Below the pieces are notes generated by a model. That model worked only from the letters and a program-made list of their open reading frames with translations, searched no databases and had not been told where the DNA came from. Positions 1 to 10,430 of a stretch of 64,000 nucleotides of DNA are shown one piece after another. How positions within the stretch are numbered: position 1 is the first letter of the stretch; each line of letters begins with the position of its first letter. This DNA is from Terrabacter aerolatus (lineage in GTDB: Bacteria > Actinomycetota > Actinomycetes > Actinomycetales > Dermatophilaceae): contig NZ_BJYX01000002.1 in assembly GCF_007991735.1 (NCBI RefSeq), positions 1 through 64,000 on the forward strand, written 5' to 3'. The position numbers and the translations under genes were made by a program.

Positions 1-13
1 TGAGGGCAGGGGA

Positions 14-793
14 GTGCTCGCCCGGGCCGTGGCCCGGCTGAGGGAGAGCGACCTCGTCGACCTCGTCCTGCCGCGCGAGTGCGGCGGCTGCCTCCGCGCG
101 GGCACCCACTGGTGCCTGCGCTGCGACGGGGCGCTGGCGACGCTGGCCTTCGAGGTGGCGGGCGGGGCGGTCCGGCAGGGCCGGGCCGTCCGGCCGGCCG
201 ACCGGGGTGGCGGTCCCTGGGTGGTGCCGCACCCGCTGCCCGACGGCATGCCGCCCGTGCACTCCTGGGGGGTCTACGCCGACCCCCTGCGCGCTGCCGT
301 GTCGGCATGGAAGGACGTCGGCCGGCGCGACCTCGAGGCCGTGCTGACGCCCCTGCTCGCCGCCTCGGTGGACGGTGCGCTCTCGGGGTCCGGCTGGGTC
401 GACGGTGTGGTGCTCGTCGTCCCGGCTCCGTCGTCGCGCCGCGCCGTGCGCGAGCGGGGCGACACGCCGCTCGAGACGCTGTGTCGTGGAGCCGTCGCCC
501 GGCTGTCGGGCCGCGCGGGGCCGATCCTCCGGGTCGCGCCCGCCCTGCGCCACGTGCGCCGCGTGCAGGACCAGTCCGGGCTGGGCACGGTCGAGCGGCG
601 CGGCAACCTCGACCAGGCGCTGTCGGTGATCCCTCTGTGGGACAACGTGATCCGCGGCCGACGCGTGCTGCTCGTCGACGACGTCGTGACGACCGGTGCG
701 ACGTTCGCCGAGGCGGCGAGGGCCCTGCGGGCCGCGGGCTCAGGTCCCGTCGTGTGCGCCACGATGGCCGCCACGCAGCGCACGCGTGGGTGA
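14..793 (+). CDS. comF: ComF family phosphoribosyltransferase
   Basis: ComF-family proteins are phosphoribosyltransferase-like and are linked to DNA uptake in competent bacteria. In most actinobacteria the role is unproven. The 259-residue protein has an N-terminal zinc ribbon (Cys23, Cys26, Cys34, Cys37) and a C-terminal PRPP-binding loop VLLVDDVVTTGAT at about residues 218-230. Both are hallmarks of the family. The GTG start follows a purine-rich stretch. A TGA at positions 1-3 could be the stop of an upstream gene, which would be lpqB if the usual actinobacterial order lpqB-comF-hpf-secA holds here. The family call is firm. A transformation role is only inferred. Confidence 0.92.
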   Translation: MLARAVARLRESDLVDLVLPRECGGCLRAGTHWCLRCDGALATLAFEVAGGAVRQGRAVRPADRGGGPWVVPHPLPDGMPPVHSWGVYADPLRAAVSAWKDVGRRDLEAVLTPLLAASVDGALSGSGWVDGVVLVVPAPSSRRAVRERGDTPLETLCRGAVARLSGRAGPILRVAPALRHVRRVQDQSGLGTVERRGNLDQALSVIPLWDNVIRGRRVLLVDDVVTTGATFAEAARALRAAGSGPVVCATMAATQRTRG

Positions 794-885
794 CGTGGCC
801 GACGGGCGGAGGCAGGTGCGCGACCGGATCGCGGGTGCTCGGAGTGTCACGGCCTGCATGCCTTCCAGTGGACGCGCGGCCCAAG

Positions 886-891
886 TAGGGT
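886..891 (+). promoter_or_regulatory. Putative -10 element for hpf
   Basis: TAGGGT lies 6 nt before an ATG at 898, the spacing seen for other leaderless-type promoters in this window. Transcription starting near 898 would give hpf a leader of about 165 nt. The reading frame opened at 898 runs into hpf in another frame and does not look like a conserved protein, so I treat this only as a promoter. No good -35 is seen. Confidence 0.35.
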
Positions 892-1064
892 CGAGTCATG
901 ACCCCGTCCCACGGGGAACGACCTCCTGGTCGTGCGCCCCCAGGGACGAGCTCCACAGGAAGGGGTGGTGCCCCGTTGACCGGCGGGCCCGTCCACGGTG
1001 ACCGAGGCCCGGAACCACTCTCACTGCACCGCACGAAGAAGACGTGCGCGATCAAGGAGGAACC

Positions 1065-1718
1065 GTGGAGATCGTCGTCACTGGACGCCACGTCCAGATC
1101 CCCGACCGATTCCGTGAGCAGCTCGACGAGCGACTGGCCAAGGTGTCGGCACTCGCGCCCAAGGTGCATCGCATCGACGTCGTCGTCACCCACGAGCGGG
1201 TCGCTCGTGGGTCCGAGAAGGTCGAGATCACCTGCCACGCGAAGGGCCCCGTGATCCGGGCGGAGGCGTGTCTCGATGACAAGTACGCCGCCCTCGACGC
1301 GGCCGTGGACAAGCTCATGGACCGCCTGAGGCGGGTGCACGACAAGCGGCGCGTCAGCCGCGGGCGACGGATCCCCGAGTCGGTGGCGCAGGCGACCGCC
1401 CGCATCGACTCCACGAGCAACGGCTCGGCCCCGCAGGGCCCCGAGCCCACCGACGCCGGCGACGGCCGCGTCGACGACCTCGAGCGCTTCGGTGCGCTCG
1501 GCAACTCGCCCATCGAGGTCCGCGAGAAGATCCACACGGCGGCGCCCATGTCCCTCGAGGACGCCGTGAACGAGATGGAGCTCGTCGGGCACGACTTCTT
1601 CCTCTTCCACGACGCGGACACCGACCGCCCGAGCGTGGTCTACCGGCGGCGCGGCTGGAGCTACGGGGTGCTGCACCTCGAGACCGACGCGGACGCCGGC
1701 GTCGCCGCCACGGGCTGA
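1065..1718 (+). CDS. hpf: Long-form ribosome hibernation promoting factor (HPF)
   Basis: HPF binds the 30S decoding region and, in its long form, dimerises ribosomes into inactive 100S particles under starvation. The 217-residue product starts MEIVVTGRHVQIP, the typical start of the S30AE/YfiA domain (about residues 1-100). A variable linker follows, then the C-terminal dimerisation domain (about 155-215) with VGHDFFLFHDADT and a VVYRRRGWSYG-like strand. I chose GTG at 1065 because AAGGAGG lies 4 nt upstream. An in-frame GTG at 1044 lacks this. It lies between comF and secA, the conserved actinobacterial order. Length fits the long HPF class. Confidence 0.96.
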   Translation: MEIVVTGRHVQIPDRFREQLDERLAKVSALAPKVHRIDVVVTHERVARGSEKVEITCHAKGPVIRAEACLDDKYAALDAAVDKLMDRLRRVHDKRRVSRGRRIPESVAQATARIDSTSNGSAPQGPEPTDAGDGRVDDLERFGALGNSPIEVREKIHTAAPMSLEDAVNEMELVGHDFFLFHDADTDRPSVVYRRRGWSYGVLHLETDADAGVAATG

Positions 1719-1743
1719 CCCCTGCTCCCCGAGCGGTGACGTC

Positions 1744-1777
1744 GTCGGGGCGCTCCCTCCCGAGGGGGCGCCCCGAC
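1744..1777 (+). terminator. Rho-independent-type hairpin after hpf
   Basis: A perfect 10-bp stem (1744-1753 with 1768-1777) encloses a 14-nt loop, 26 nt after the hpf stop. There is no clear T-tract, as is common in high-GC actinobacteria. Confidence 0.6.
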
Positions 1778-1864
1778 GGTGTCCCGACGGTGTCGCGACG
1801 GTATGCCGGTAGGTGTCGTGACGCCGGTCGCCACCCGCCCCCGCGCGGTCACGACACCGCGGGA

Positions 1865-1900
1865 CCGCTCCCAGCCGCTCCCAGCCGCTCCCAGCCGCTC
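1865..1900. repeat. Tandem 10-bp repeat upstream of the LuxR-type regulator
   Basis: The unit CCGCTCCCAG is repeated perfectly 3.6 times. It lies in the intergenic stretch about 70 nt before the response regulator gene. One unit is close to one helical turn, so the copies would face the same side of the DNA. Whether it binds anything is unknown. Confidence 0.8.
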
Positions 1901-1966
1901 GAAGCCCGCCGCGCCGCGCGGTCGCCCGTCGGGCGTGCTGCCTCGGGGGTGCGCCAAGATGGGGGC

Positions 1967-2656
1967 GTGAACCCGCCGTCCCCGGATGTCATCCGCGTCC
2001 TCATCGTCGACGACCACGCCCTCTACCGCCGCGGGCTGCAGATGGTCCTGGCCGTCGAGGACGGCATCGAGATCGTCGGCGAGGCCGCGGACGGGGTCGA
2101 GGCCGTCGACCAGGCCGAGGAGATCCTGCCCGACGTCATCGTCATGGACGTCGGCATGCCCAAGCGTGGCGGCATCGACGCCTGCCGCGTCATCAAGCAG
2201 CGGGTCCCGTCCGCACGCATCATCATGCTGACGAGCTCCGACGAGGAGGCCAACCTCTTCGAGGCGGTCCGTGCCGGAGCCAACGGCTACCTCCTCAAGG
2301 ACGTGCCGCCGGAGGAGGTCGCGGCCGGCATCCGGGCCGTGTTCCACGGGCAGTCGCTGCTCTCCCCGCTCATGGCGTCCAAGCTGCTCGAGGAGTTCAA
2401 GCAGATCAGCCAGCGCGAGAGCGTGCCGGCACCGATCTCCGGGCTGGAGCTGCCGCGCCTGACCGAGCGCGAGCTCGGCATCCTGCGGCTCGTGGCGCGG
2501 GGACGGCTCAACCGCGAGATCGCGGTCGAGCTGTTCATCTCGGAGAACACCGTGCGCAACCACATCCGCAACATCCTCGACAAGCTGCAGATGCACTCGC
2601 GCATGGAGGCGGCGATGTACGCCGTGCGCCAGCGGCTCATCGACCCGGGCGAATGA
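1967..2656 (+). CDS. NarL/LuxR-family response regulator
   Basis: A two-component response regulator of 229 residues. The receiver domain (about 10-125) has the acidic pair DD15-16, phospho-acceptor Asp61 in VMDVGMPKRGG, and the conserved Lys in GYLLKDV. A LuxR/GerE helix-turn-helix follows at about 160-220, with LTERELGILRLVARG and ISENTVRNHIRNIL. The GTG at 1967 is chosen because the receiver begins right after it and a -10-like CAAGAT lies 6 nt upstream. No histidine kinase gene is adjacent, so the partner is unknown (orphan-type locus). The stop overlaps the next start by 4 nt. Confidence 0.9.
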   Translation: MNPPSPDVIRVLIVDDHALYRRGLQMVLAVEDGIEIVGEAADGVEAVDQAEEILPDVIVMDVGMPKRGGIDACRVIKQRVPSARIIMLTSSDEEANLFEAVRAGANGYLLKDVPPEEVAAGIRAVFHGQSLLSPLMASKLLEEFKQISQRESVPAPISGLELPRLTERELGILRLVARGRLNREIAVELFISENTVRNHIRNILDKLQMHSRMEAAMYAVRQRLIDPGE

Positions 2657-3885
2657 GCGCCGCCCCCCGCGTGCTGACCCGCGCCCAGGCCAGGCGGGTC
2701 GCCATCGCCGCCCAGGGCTTCCTCGACCCGAGGCCCGAGCCGTTCGAGGCCACGATGCGCCACGTCCAACGCGTCGTGGACCGCGTCGGGGTCATCCAGA
2801 TCGACAGCGTCAACGTGCTGGCCCGCAGCCAGTACCTCCCGTTCTTCTCCCGGCTCGGCCCCTACGACACGGCCCTGCTCGACCGGGCGCGGGACCGTGC
2901 ACCCCGTCGGCTGGTGGAGTACTGGGCTCACGAGGCGAGCCTCGTGCCGCCGGCGACGTGGCCCCTGCTCGACTTCCGCATGCGCGCCGCCGCCGAGAAG
3001 GCCTGGGGCGGCATGCGACGCATCCTCCAGGAGCGACCCGACTACGTCGACCTCGTGCGGGCCGAGGTCGAGCGGAGGGGCCCGATGACGGCCAGGGAGG
3101 TCGAGGTCGCCCTGGCCCACGACCAGCCGCGCCGCACCGACCACTGGGGCTGGAACTGGTCCGACGTCAAGCAGGCGCTCGAGTACCTCTTCTGGGCCGG
3201 GCAGATCAGCTCGGCCGGGCGCACGACCCAGTTCGAGCGGAGGTATGCCGCCCTCACCGCCACCGCGCCGCCGGCTCTGCGAGCCGCCTGGACCGGGCGC
3301 GCCGGGCCCGAGGCCGACCCGGACCGTCACCTCGAGCTCGTCCGCATCGCGGCGCGGGCCCACGGCGTCGGCACCGAGCTCTGCCTGGCCGACTACTTCA
3401 GGATCAGGCGCGAGGACGTGCGACCGGCGATCGCCCGACTCGTCGCCGACGGCGAGCTCATCCCCGTGACGGTGCCGGGCTGGAAGCCGGCCTGGCTGCA
3501 CGCCGAGGCCCGCCTGCCGCGTCGGGTCCACGCCGAGGCGCTCCTCAGCCCCTTCGACTCCCTCGTCTGGCAGCGGGAGCGGATCCACGCCCTCTGGGAC
3601 TTCCACTACCGGATCGAGATCTACACCCCTGTCGAGAAACGGGTCCACGGCTACTACGTGCTGCCCTTCCTCCACGGTGACGCCCTCGTGGCCCGGTGCG
3701 ACCTCAAGGCCGACCGGTCCGCCGGCGTGCTCCGCTGCCATCGCGTCACGTGGGAGCCCGGCGCGCCACCCGAGGCGCGCGCCGCCCTGCTCGCCAACCT
3801 CGAGTCCATGGCGAGCTGGCTCGGGCTCGGTCGTGTCGACCTGCCCATCGACGCGGCGCCACCGGGGCGCGCGGTCGGCGGCTGA
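2653..3885 (+). CDS. YcaQ/AlkX-like winged-helix DNA glycosylase
   Basis: Belongs to the HTH_42 family (E. coli YcaQ, AlkX), monofunctional DNA glycosylases that remove bulky alkylated bases and unhook interstrand crosslinks. The 410-residue protein shows the catalytic Gln-x-Asp of the YcaQ branch at Q49-I50-D51 in VIQIDSVNV. The family-typical EYWAHEASLVP and PFDSLVWQRER segments are also present. Typical length is about 400. It overlaps the response regulator gene by 4 nt (ATGA), so the two are probably co-transcribed. The family is clear. The exact substrate is inferred from characterised homologues. Confidence 0.85.
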   Translation: MSAAPRVLTRAQARRVAIAAQGFLDPRPEPFEATMRHVQRVVDRVGVIQIDSVNVLARSQYLPFFSRLGPYDTALLDRARDRAPRRLVEYWAHEASLVPPATWPLLDFRMRAAAEKAWGGMRRILQERPDYVDLVRAEVERRGPMTAREVEVALAHDQPRRTDHWGWNWSDVKQALEYLFWAGQISSAGRTTQFERRYAALTATAPPALRAAWTGRAGPEADPDRHLELVRIAARAHGVGTELCLADYFRIRREDVRPAIARLVADGELIPVTVPGWKPAWLHAEARLPRRVHAEALLSPFDSLVWQRERIHALWDFHYRIEIYTPVEKRVHGYYVLPFLHGDALVARCDLKADRSAGVLRCHRVTWEPGAPPEARAALLANLESMASWLGLGRVDLPIDAAPPGRAVGG

Positions 3886-3975
3886 GCGCGTCCCCGGGCA
3901 CACGGCATACGCCCTCGGTGGGGTGACGGAACCGGGCCGAGCGCCGACGCGTTGGTCGTTGTGTCCGGAAGGCGG

Positions 3976-4007
3976 CTAGCCTAGGCGGGTCCCGTGACCC
4001 ATCACGG
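3976..4007 (+). promoter_or_regulatory. secA leader: -10-like element and perfect inverted repeat
   Basis: TAGCCT (3976-3981) resembles an actinobacterial -10. It is followed by a perfect 7-bp inverted repeat, CCCGTGA-CCCA-TCACGGG (3990-4007), which would lie at or just after the transcription start. The repeat could be an operator or an RNA hairpin. Either role is inference. Confidence 0.4.
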
Positions 4008-4065
4008 GCGATGGAGCCCGCCCACCGGGCGCGTCCACACGTTCAGTCGGGAGTGAGATCACCAG

Positions 4066-6888
<2,823 letters not shown>

Positions 6889-6901
6889 CCCGCCACGTGA
6901 G

Positions 6902-6931
6902 ACGGCCCGGACCCCGAGGGGTCCGGGCCGT
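6902..6931. terminator. Bidirectional terminator between secA and the Rv3235-like gene
   Basis: A perfect 13-14 bp inverted repeat (6902-6915 with 6918-6931) lies between two convergent genes. It can terminate transcription from both sides. Confidence 0.8.
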
Positions 6932-6985
6932 TCGCGCACGCCCGGGAGGTCGGGTGCCGGCGCTCGCCGACCGTGACCTGCGCGG

Positions 6986-7507
6986 TCAGCCGATGGTGAG
7001 CGCGGTGACGAGCCAGCGCCCGTCGAGGCCCTCGAGGCGCAGCGCGAGCGCCCGGACCCTCCCGTGCGACACGACGACGGCACAGGCCTCGACGATGCCG
7101 TCGGCTGGCTCGCACACCCGGACCCGACGCACGACCGCCGGGCGCCGCTGGCCCGGGACCCGGCGCCGTCCGGCGACCATGGCCTGGCGGGCGAGGACGG
7201 AGTAGATCGTCGGCGCCGTGTGCCGGATGAGCTGCGGGGCAGGGCGCTGCCCCGAGACGACCTCGATGATCGCCTGGGCGAGGCGTCCCACGAGCGGTGC
7301 TGGCTCGGGGAGCTGGGACGAGTGGGTGGGCTGACGGCCGAACTCCTCGTCGTCGCGGGCCCCGAAGAAGTCGAGGGCGAGGGCGTCCTGGGCGTAGGGC
7401 TGCTCGCCGTGCCAGGCCTCGTCGGCACTGATGATGCGAGGCGCCGTCTGCGGGATGCGCCGCACGGTGAAGCCGTGGGACGAGCCGGTCGTGGTCGTGC
7501 GTGCCAT
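6986..7507 (-). CDS. Rv3235-like protein
   Basis: A 173-residue basic protein resembling the uncharacterised Rv3235 family, which lies close to secA in mycobacteria too. The C-terminal half is the conserved part, with RPAPQLIRHTAPTIYSVLARQ and a terminal LEGLDGRWLVTAL. No enzyme motif, signal peptide or membrane helix is visible. ATG at 7507 is preferred: AAGGAGA lies 6 nt upstream and it shares one base with the stop of the LysM gene (TGATG), so translation is probably coupled. Function unknown. Confidence 0.7.
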   Translation of the reverse strand: MARTTTTGSSHGFTVRRIPQTAPRIISADEAWHGEQPYAQDALALDFFGARDDEEFGRQPTHSSQLPEPAPLVGRLAQAIIEVVSGQRPAPQLIRHTAPTIYSVLARQAMVAGRRRVPGQRRPAVVRRVRVCEPADGIVEACAVVVSHGRVRALALRLEGLDGRWLVTALTIG

Positions 7508-8523
7508 CACTGGTCTCCTTGCGGTGCAGGGGCGCCCGTGTCGAGGCCCGTGTCGGGGCCGGCGGCGGGTGCGGAGGGGTGGTGGTCGAGGCGCGACCGG
7601 CCGGGGGAGGCCGGCGACGGTGGCCGCAGCTGCTGCCCCGGGACGAGCAGGTCGGGGTCATCGCCGACGACGTCGCGGTTCGCGGCGTACCACCGCGGCC
7701 ACTCGCGCGCGACCTCGGAGTCGCTGGCCCCCGGACCCAGGTGGCGCGCCGCGACGGACCAGAGCGAGTCGCCACGGTGGACGGTCACGAGTTCGTGGGC
7801 TGCTGCCGTCGGTCGTGGGGCCGGCGCGAGCAGGCGAGGTCGGTCGGCGTCGTGGACCGTCGGGGGCGGCGAGGGGACGTAGCCGGGACCGGCAGGCCGG
7901 GATGTCGCTGGGGCCGGGGCGGGGGTCGTCTCTGCACGCTCCGGCGTGAGCGACGGGACGAACCCCGGTGTCACGTCGCTCGGGGTGAAGCCCGGCACGA
8001 GGTCGCGCGCCGGGCTTTCCCCGCGGACCGCTGCGCGGGGGGCGGGGTCACGTGGTCCGGCGTCGCGTGGAGCTGGGTCGTCGGTGGCGAGACCCGCGGG
8101 GCCGGCGCCGCGGGTGACGGGTCCGGAACCGGCGACGGACACGAGGGCCGGTGGCAGGGCCAGTGAGCCGACGGACGCCCCGAGGACCAGGGCGAGCGCC
8201 TTGCGCACCGCGACCGGCGTGATGCGCTGGGCGAGGACTGCCGCTGCGCGTCCGGTGGCGCCGGGCAGCAGGGCGGCCACTCCGAGCAGGGAGCCGAGGG
8301 CCAGCCAGGCCGCGAGCCCCAGTCCCACCCAGCCGAGGACGACGAGGAGGACCTCGTCGGGCCGGACGCGTGCCGCCGGAGGCGGCCCGTGGCGCACGAC
8401 CGTCGCGAAGAGCACCAGCGCTGCTGCCGCAAGTGCGAGGCCGAGGAACCCCCCAGCGAGCTCTCTGGCGACGACCCTGCCTCGTCGCGGTGCGCCCTGT
8501 GGCCCACCGCCGTGTCTGCTCAT
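7507..8523 (-). CDS. Membrane-anchored LysM domain protein
   Basis: A 338-residue protein. Two or three hydrophobic segments lie in the N-terminal 140 residues (for example LAGGFLGLALAAAALVLFA and VLLVVLGWVGLGLAAWLAL). A long Pro/Ala/Thr-rich linker follows, then a C-terminal LysM motif with VHRGDSLWSVAARHLG and LVPGQQL. LysM domains bind peptidoglycan, so the protein probably tethers the membrane to the wall. ATG at 8523 is one of three close starts (also GTG 8526 and ATG at about 8544). It is the first gene of a two-gene operon with the Rv3235-like gene. Confidence 0.75.
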   Translation of the reverse strand: MSRHGGGPQGAPRRGRVVARELAGGFLGLALAAAALVLFATVVRHGPPPAARVRPDEVLLVVLGWVGLGLAAWLALGSLLGVAALLPGATGRAAAVLAQRITPVAVRKALALVLGASVGSLALPPALVSVAGSGPVTRGAGPAGLATDDPAPRDAGPRDPAPRAAVRGESPARDLVPGFTPSDVTPGFVPSLTPERAETTPAPAPATSRPAGPGYVPSPPPTVHDADRPRLLAPAPRPTAAAHELVTVHRGDSLWSVAARHLGPGASDSEVAREWPRWYAANRDVVGDDPDLLVPGQQLRPPSPASPGRSRLDHHPSAPAAGPDTGLDTGAPAPQGDQ

Positions 8524-8550
8524 CACATGCGTTCCCCTGTACATGCCTTC

Positions 8551-8580
8551 ATTTAATGCAGTTTGCGTGCGATGGGTCAA
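8551..8580 (-). promoter_or_regulatory. Promoter of the LysM gene
   Basis: On the minus strand, TTGACC (8580-8575) and TTAAAT (8556-8551) are separated by 18 nt, a good match to sigma-70-type -35 and -10 boxes. The patch is unusually AT-rich for this region and lies between divergent genes. Confidence 0.6.
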
Positions 8581-8645
8581 GTATGGTCTTGGTCAAGGAG
8601 TACTTCGGGTGGCAGGGACGACGGGGTCCGGAGAGGGTGGAGCAC

Positions 8646-9191
8646 ATGCGCTGGGACCGGCTCTTCGACGACCTCGAGGCCCAGCTCGCGCTGGACGACG
8701 CGCGCGAGCTCGCGTCCGAGGTCGCCGACCGCACCCGGCGCGAACGCGCCCTGCTCGACGTGCACACCAGACTTCTCGCCAACGTCGGGTCCCCGCGCGT
8801 CGCGTTGCGCCTGTCCGGACGCGTCGTCGCGGGCCGCCTCGCCGACGTGGGGCCGGACTGGGCGCTCGTCGAGACCGCTCCCGAGCGTCCCGTGCTCGTT
8901 GCCCTCGCGGCGGTGCGGTCGGTCTCCGGCATCGCTCCCGGGGCGCGGACACCGTCGGTCGTGGCGCGACGGTTCGGAGTGGGGTCGGCGCTGCGCGCGG
9001 TGAGCCGCGACCGGGCGGTCGTCGAGGTGGCCGACATGGACGGGCAGGTGGCGACAGGAACCATCGACGTCGTGGGGGCCGACCACCTCGAGCTGGCCGA
9101 GCACGCCGCCGACGAGACGCGCCGCACGGCGAACCTCACCGGACGGCTGCTCGTGCCGTTCTGGTCACTCGGGTCGGTGCGCCGCCTCTAG
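8646..9191 (+). CDS. Conserved hypothetical protein
   Basis: A 181-residue soluble protein, divergent from the LysM gene. The first 55 residues are strongly charged and probably helical (MRWDRLFDDLEAQLALDDAR). The rest is rich in beta-type Val/Ala/Gly repeats. I do not recognise a domain. ATG 8646 has GGAG 5 nt upstream, and an in-frame GTG at 8637 is an alternative. A weak hairpin (9194-9219) follows. The predicted shape, a helix plus small barrel-like strands, suggests binding rather than catalysis, but that is speculation. Confidence 0.6.
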   Translation: MRWDRLFDDLEAQLALDDARELASEVADRTRRERALLDVHTRLLANVGSPRVALRLSGRVVAGRLADVGPDWALVETAPERPVLVALAAVRSVSGIAPGARTPSVVARRFGVGSALRAVSRDRAVVEVADMDGQVATGTIDVVGADHLELAEHAADETRRTANLTGRLLVPFWSLGSVRRL

Positions 9192-9193
9192 AG

Positions 9194-9219
9194 CCGACGG
9201 AGTCCGCGTCCGCCGTCGG
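9194..9219. terminator. Weak hairpin between convergent genes
   Basis: CCGACGG (9194-9200) pairs with CCGTCGG (9213-9219). It lies between the stop at 9191 and the stop of the convergent BldC-like gene at 9247. Confidence 0.4.
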
Positions 9220-9246
9220 GACCGCCGAGCGCGCGGCCGGGCGAGG

Positions 9247-9474
9247 TCACTCCTCGGCGGCCCCACCGAACGGGTGGGCCTGGACGAACGACTTCGTCTC
9301 GGCGTACATCCGCTGGATGTAGCTCTCGAGCTCGGTTGCCTCGACCCGCCACTGACCCCGGCCACCGACCTTGATGGCCGGGAGCTCGCCGGAGCGCACG
9401 AGGGCGTAGGCCTGCGCGGAGGAGATGTTGAGGATCTCGGACACCTCGGTGAGCTGCAGGAACCGCTGGGCCAC
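9247..9474 (-). CDS. BldC-like MerR-type DNA-binding protein
   Basis: A 75-residue protein made almost wholly of one MerR/excisionase-type winged helix-turn-helix: FLQLTEVSEILNISSAQAYA, then VRSGELPAIKVGG and GQWRV. Streptomyces BldC, of the same size and fold, binds direct repeats and controls development, and close relatives are universal in actinobacteria. The GTG at 9474 gives the normal short length and has GGGAG 5 nt upstream. A longer in-frame reading is not supported. Its divergent neighbour is the SAF-domain gene. Regulation of that pair is possible but unproven. Confidence 0.85.
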   Translation of the reverse strand: MAQRFLQLTEVSEILNISSAQAYALVRSGELPAIKVGGRGQWRVEATELESYIQRMYAETKSFVQAHPFGGAAEE

Positions 9475-9767
9475 GTTGACTCCCTCTTCTGGCACGGCCG
9501 CGTCGACCGTCTCGACCTCACCCGTACCCCTGTCGGGGGTCCGGGCGCGTCCCGCGGCTCGGGCCCCGTCGTGAGCGACGCGGCCGTCCCGAGGACGCCC
9601 CCATCCTAGGGATTCCCGTCGCAACCCTTCACGGTTGTCCCCACCTGTGCGCCTCGACGGGCGCTCCGGCGCGGGTTGTTGCAAGATGATGCCGCGTCGT
9701 CCCGTCGTCGTCCCGTCGTCGTGACGGCCGACGTGGAGCCATTCACCGACGGACCACAGGGGGTCCC

Positions 9768-10430
9768 ATGACCGAGCTGGCCAGCCCCAGCGCCACACGC
9801 CTGCAACGCCCGTCGTGGCGCGACAGCCGCCTCGTCGTGGGCGTGCTCCTCGTCGTCGTCGCGGCGACGCTCGGGGCCAAGGCGGTCGCCAGCGCCGACG
9901 ACCGGGTGCCGGTCTGGGTGGCGGCCGGCAACCTCGTCGCAGGTGACGAGGTGGGGCAGACCTCGTTCGAGCGCGCCGACGTGCGTCTCGCCGACGGGAT
10001 GAACGCCTACCTACCCGCCGATGCGCCGCCCCCGACCGGGGCGTTCATGCTCCGCGACGTGCGGGCTGGTGAGCTCGTGCCCCTCTCTGCCGTCGGGGGC
10101 GCCGACGCCGTCGACGTGCAGCGCGTGACCGTGCGGGCCGATGCCATGTCGACGACCGGTCTGACCCGCGGCAGCCGGGTCGACGTCTTCGTCACCCCCA
10201 AGGCCTCGACGTCGAGCGCCGCCGCCTCGACGCCCACGAAGAAGGTGCTCGAGTCCGCCGCGGTGGCGGCGGTGCTGACGAGCAGTGGCGGCCTGGGCTC
10301 CGGCTCCATGACGTCGGTGCAGATCTACGTGCCGTCGGACAAGGTGCAGCCGCTCGTCGAAGCGGTGGACGGCGAGGCGAAGCTGACGCTGGTGCCGTCC
10401 GTGGGGGCGGCGACCGGCGGCGGAGCATGA
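9768..10430 (+). CDS. SAF-domain protein (CpaB/RcpC-like)
   Basis: A 220-residue protein with one N-terminal membrane helix (about residues 22-42, VVGVLLVVVAATLGAKAVA), then a SAF domain (about 48-120). CpaB/RcpC proteins of this type help assemble Flp/Tad pili in the periplasm. The start overlaps a purine-rich AGGGGG sequence. The stop overlaps the CpaE-like ATPase gene (ATGA), so the two form an operon. No other tad/flp genes lie nearby, so a pilus role is inferred from family only. Confidence 0.8.
   Translation: MTELASPSATRLQRPSWRDSRLVVGVLLVVVAATLGAKAVASADDRVPVWVAAGNLVAGDEVGQTSFERADVRLADGMNAYLPADAPPPTGAFMLRDVRAGELVPLSAVGGADAVDVQRVTVRADAMSTTGLTRGSRVDVFVTPKASTSSAAASTPTKKVLESAAVAAVLTSSGGLGSGSMTSVQIYVPSDKVQPLVEAVDGEAKLTLVPSVGAATGGGA

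Noticed and set aside
898-1254. A 118-codon frame starting at the predicted hpf transcription start
   Set aside because: It runs out of frame through hpf, ends inside it and has a Pro/Arg/Gly-biased translation. The promoter is kept, the protein is not.
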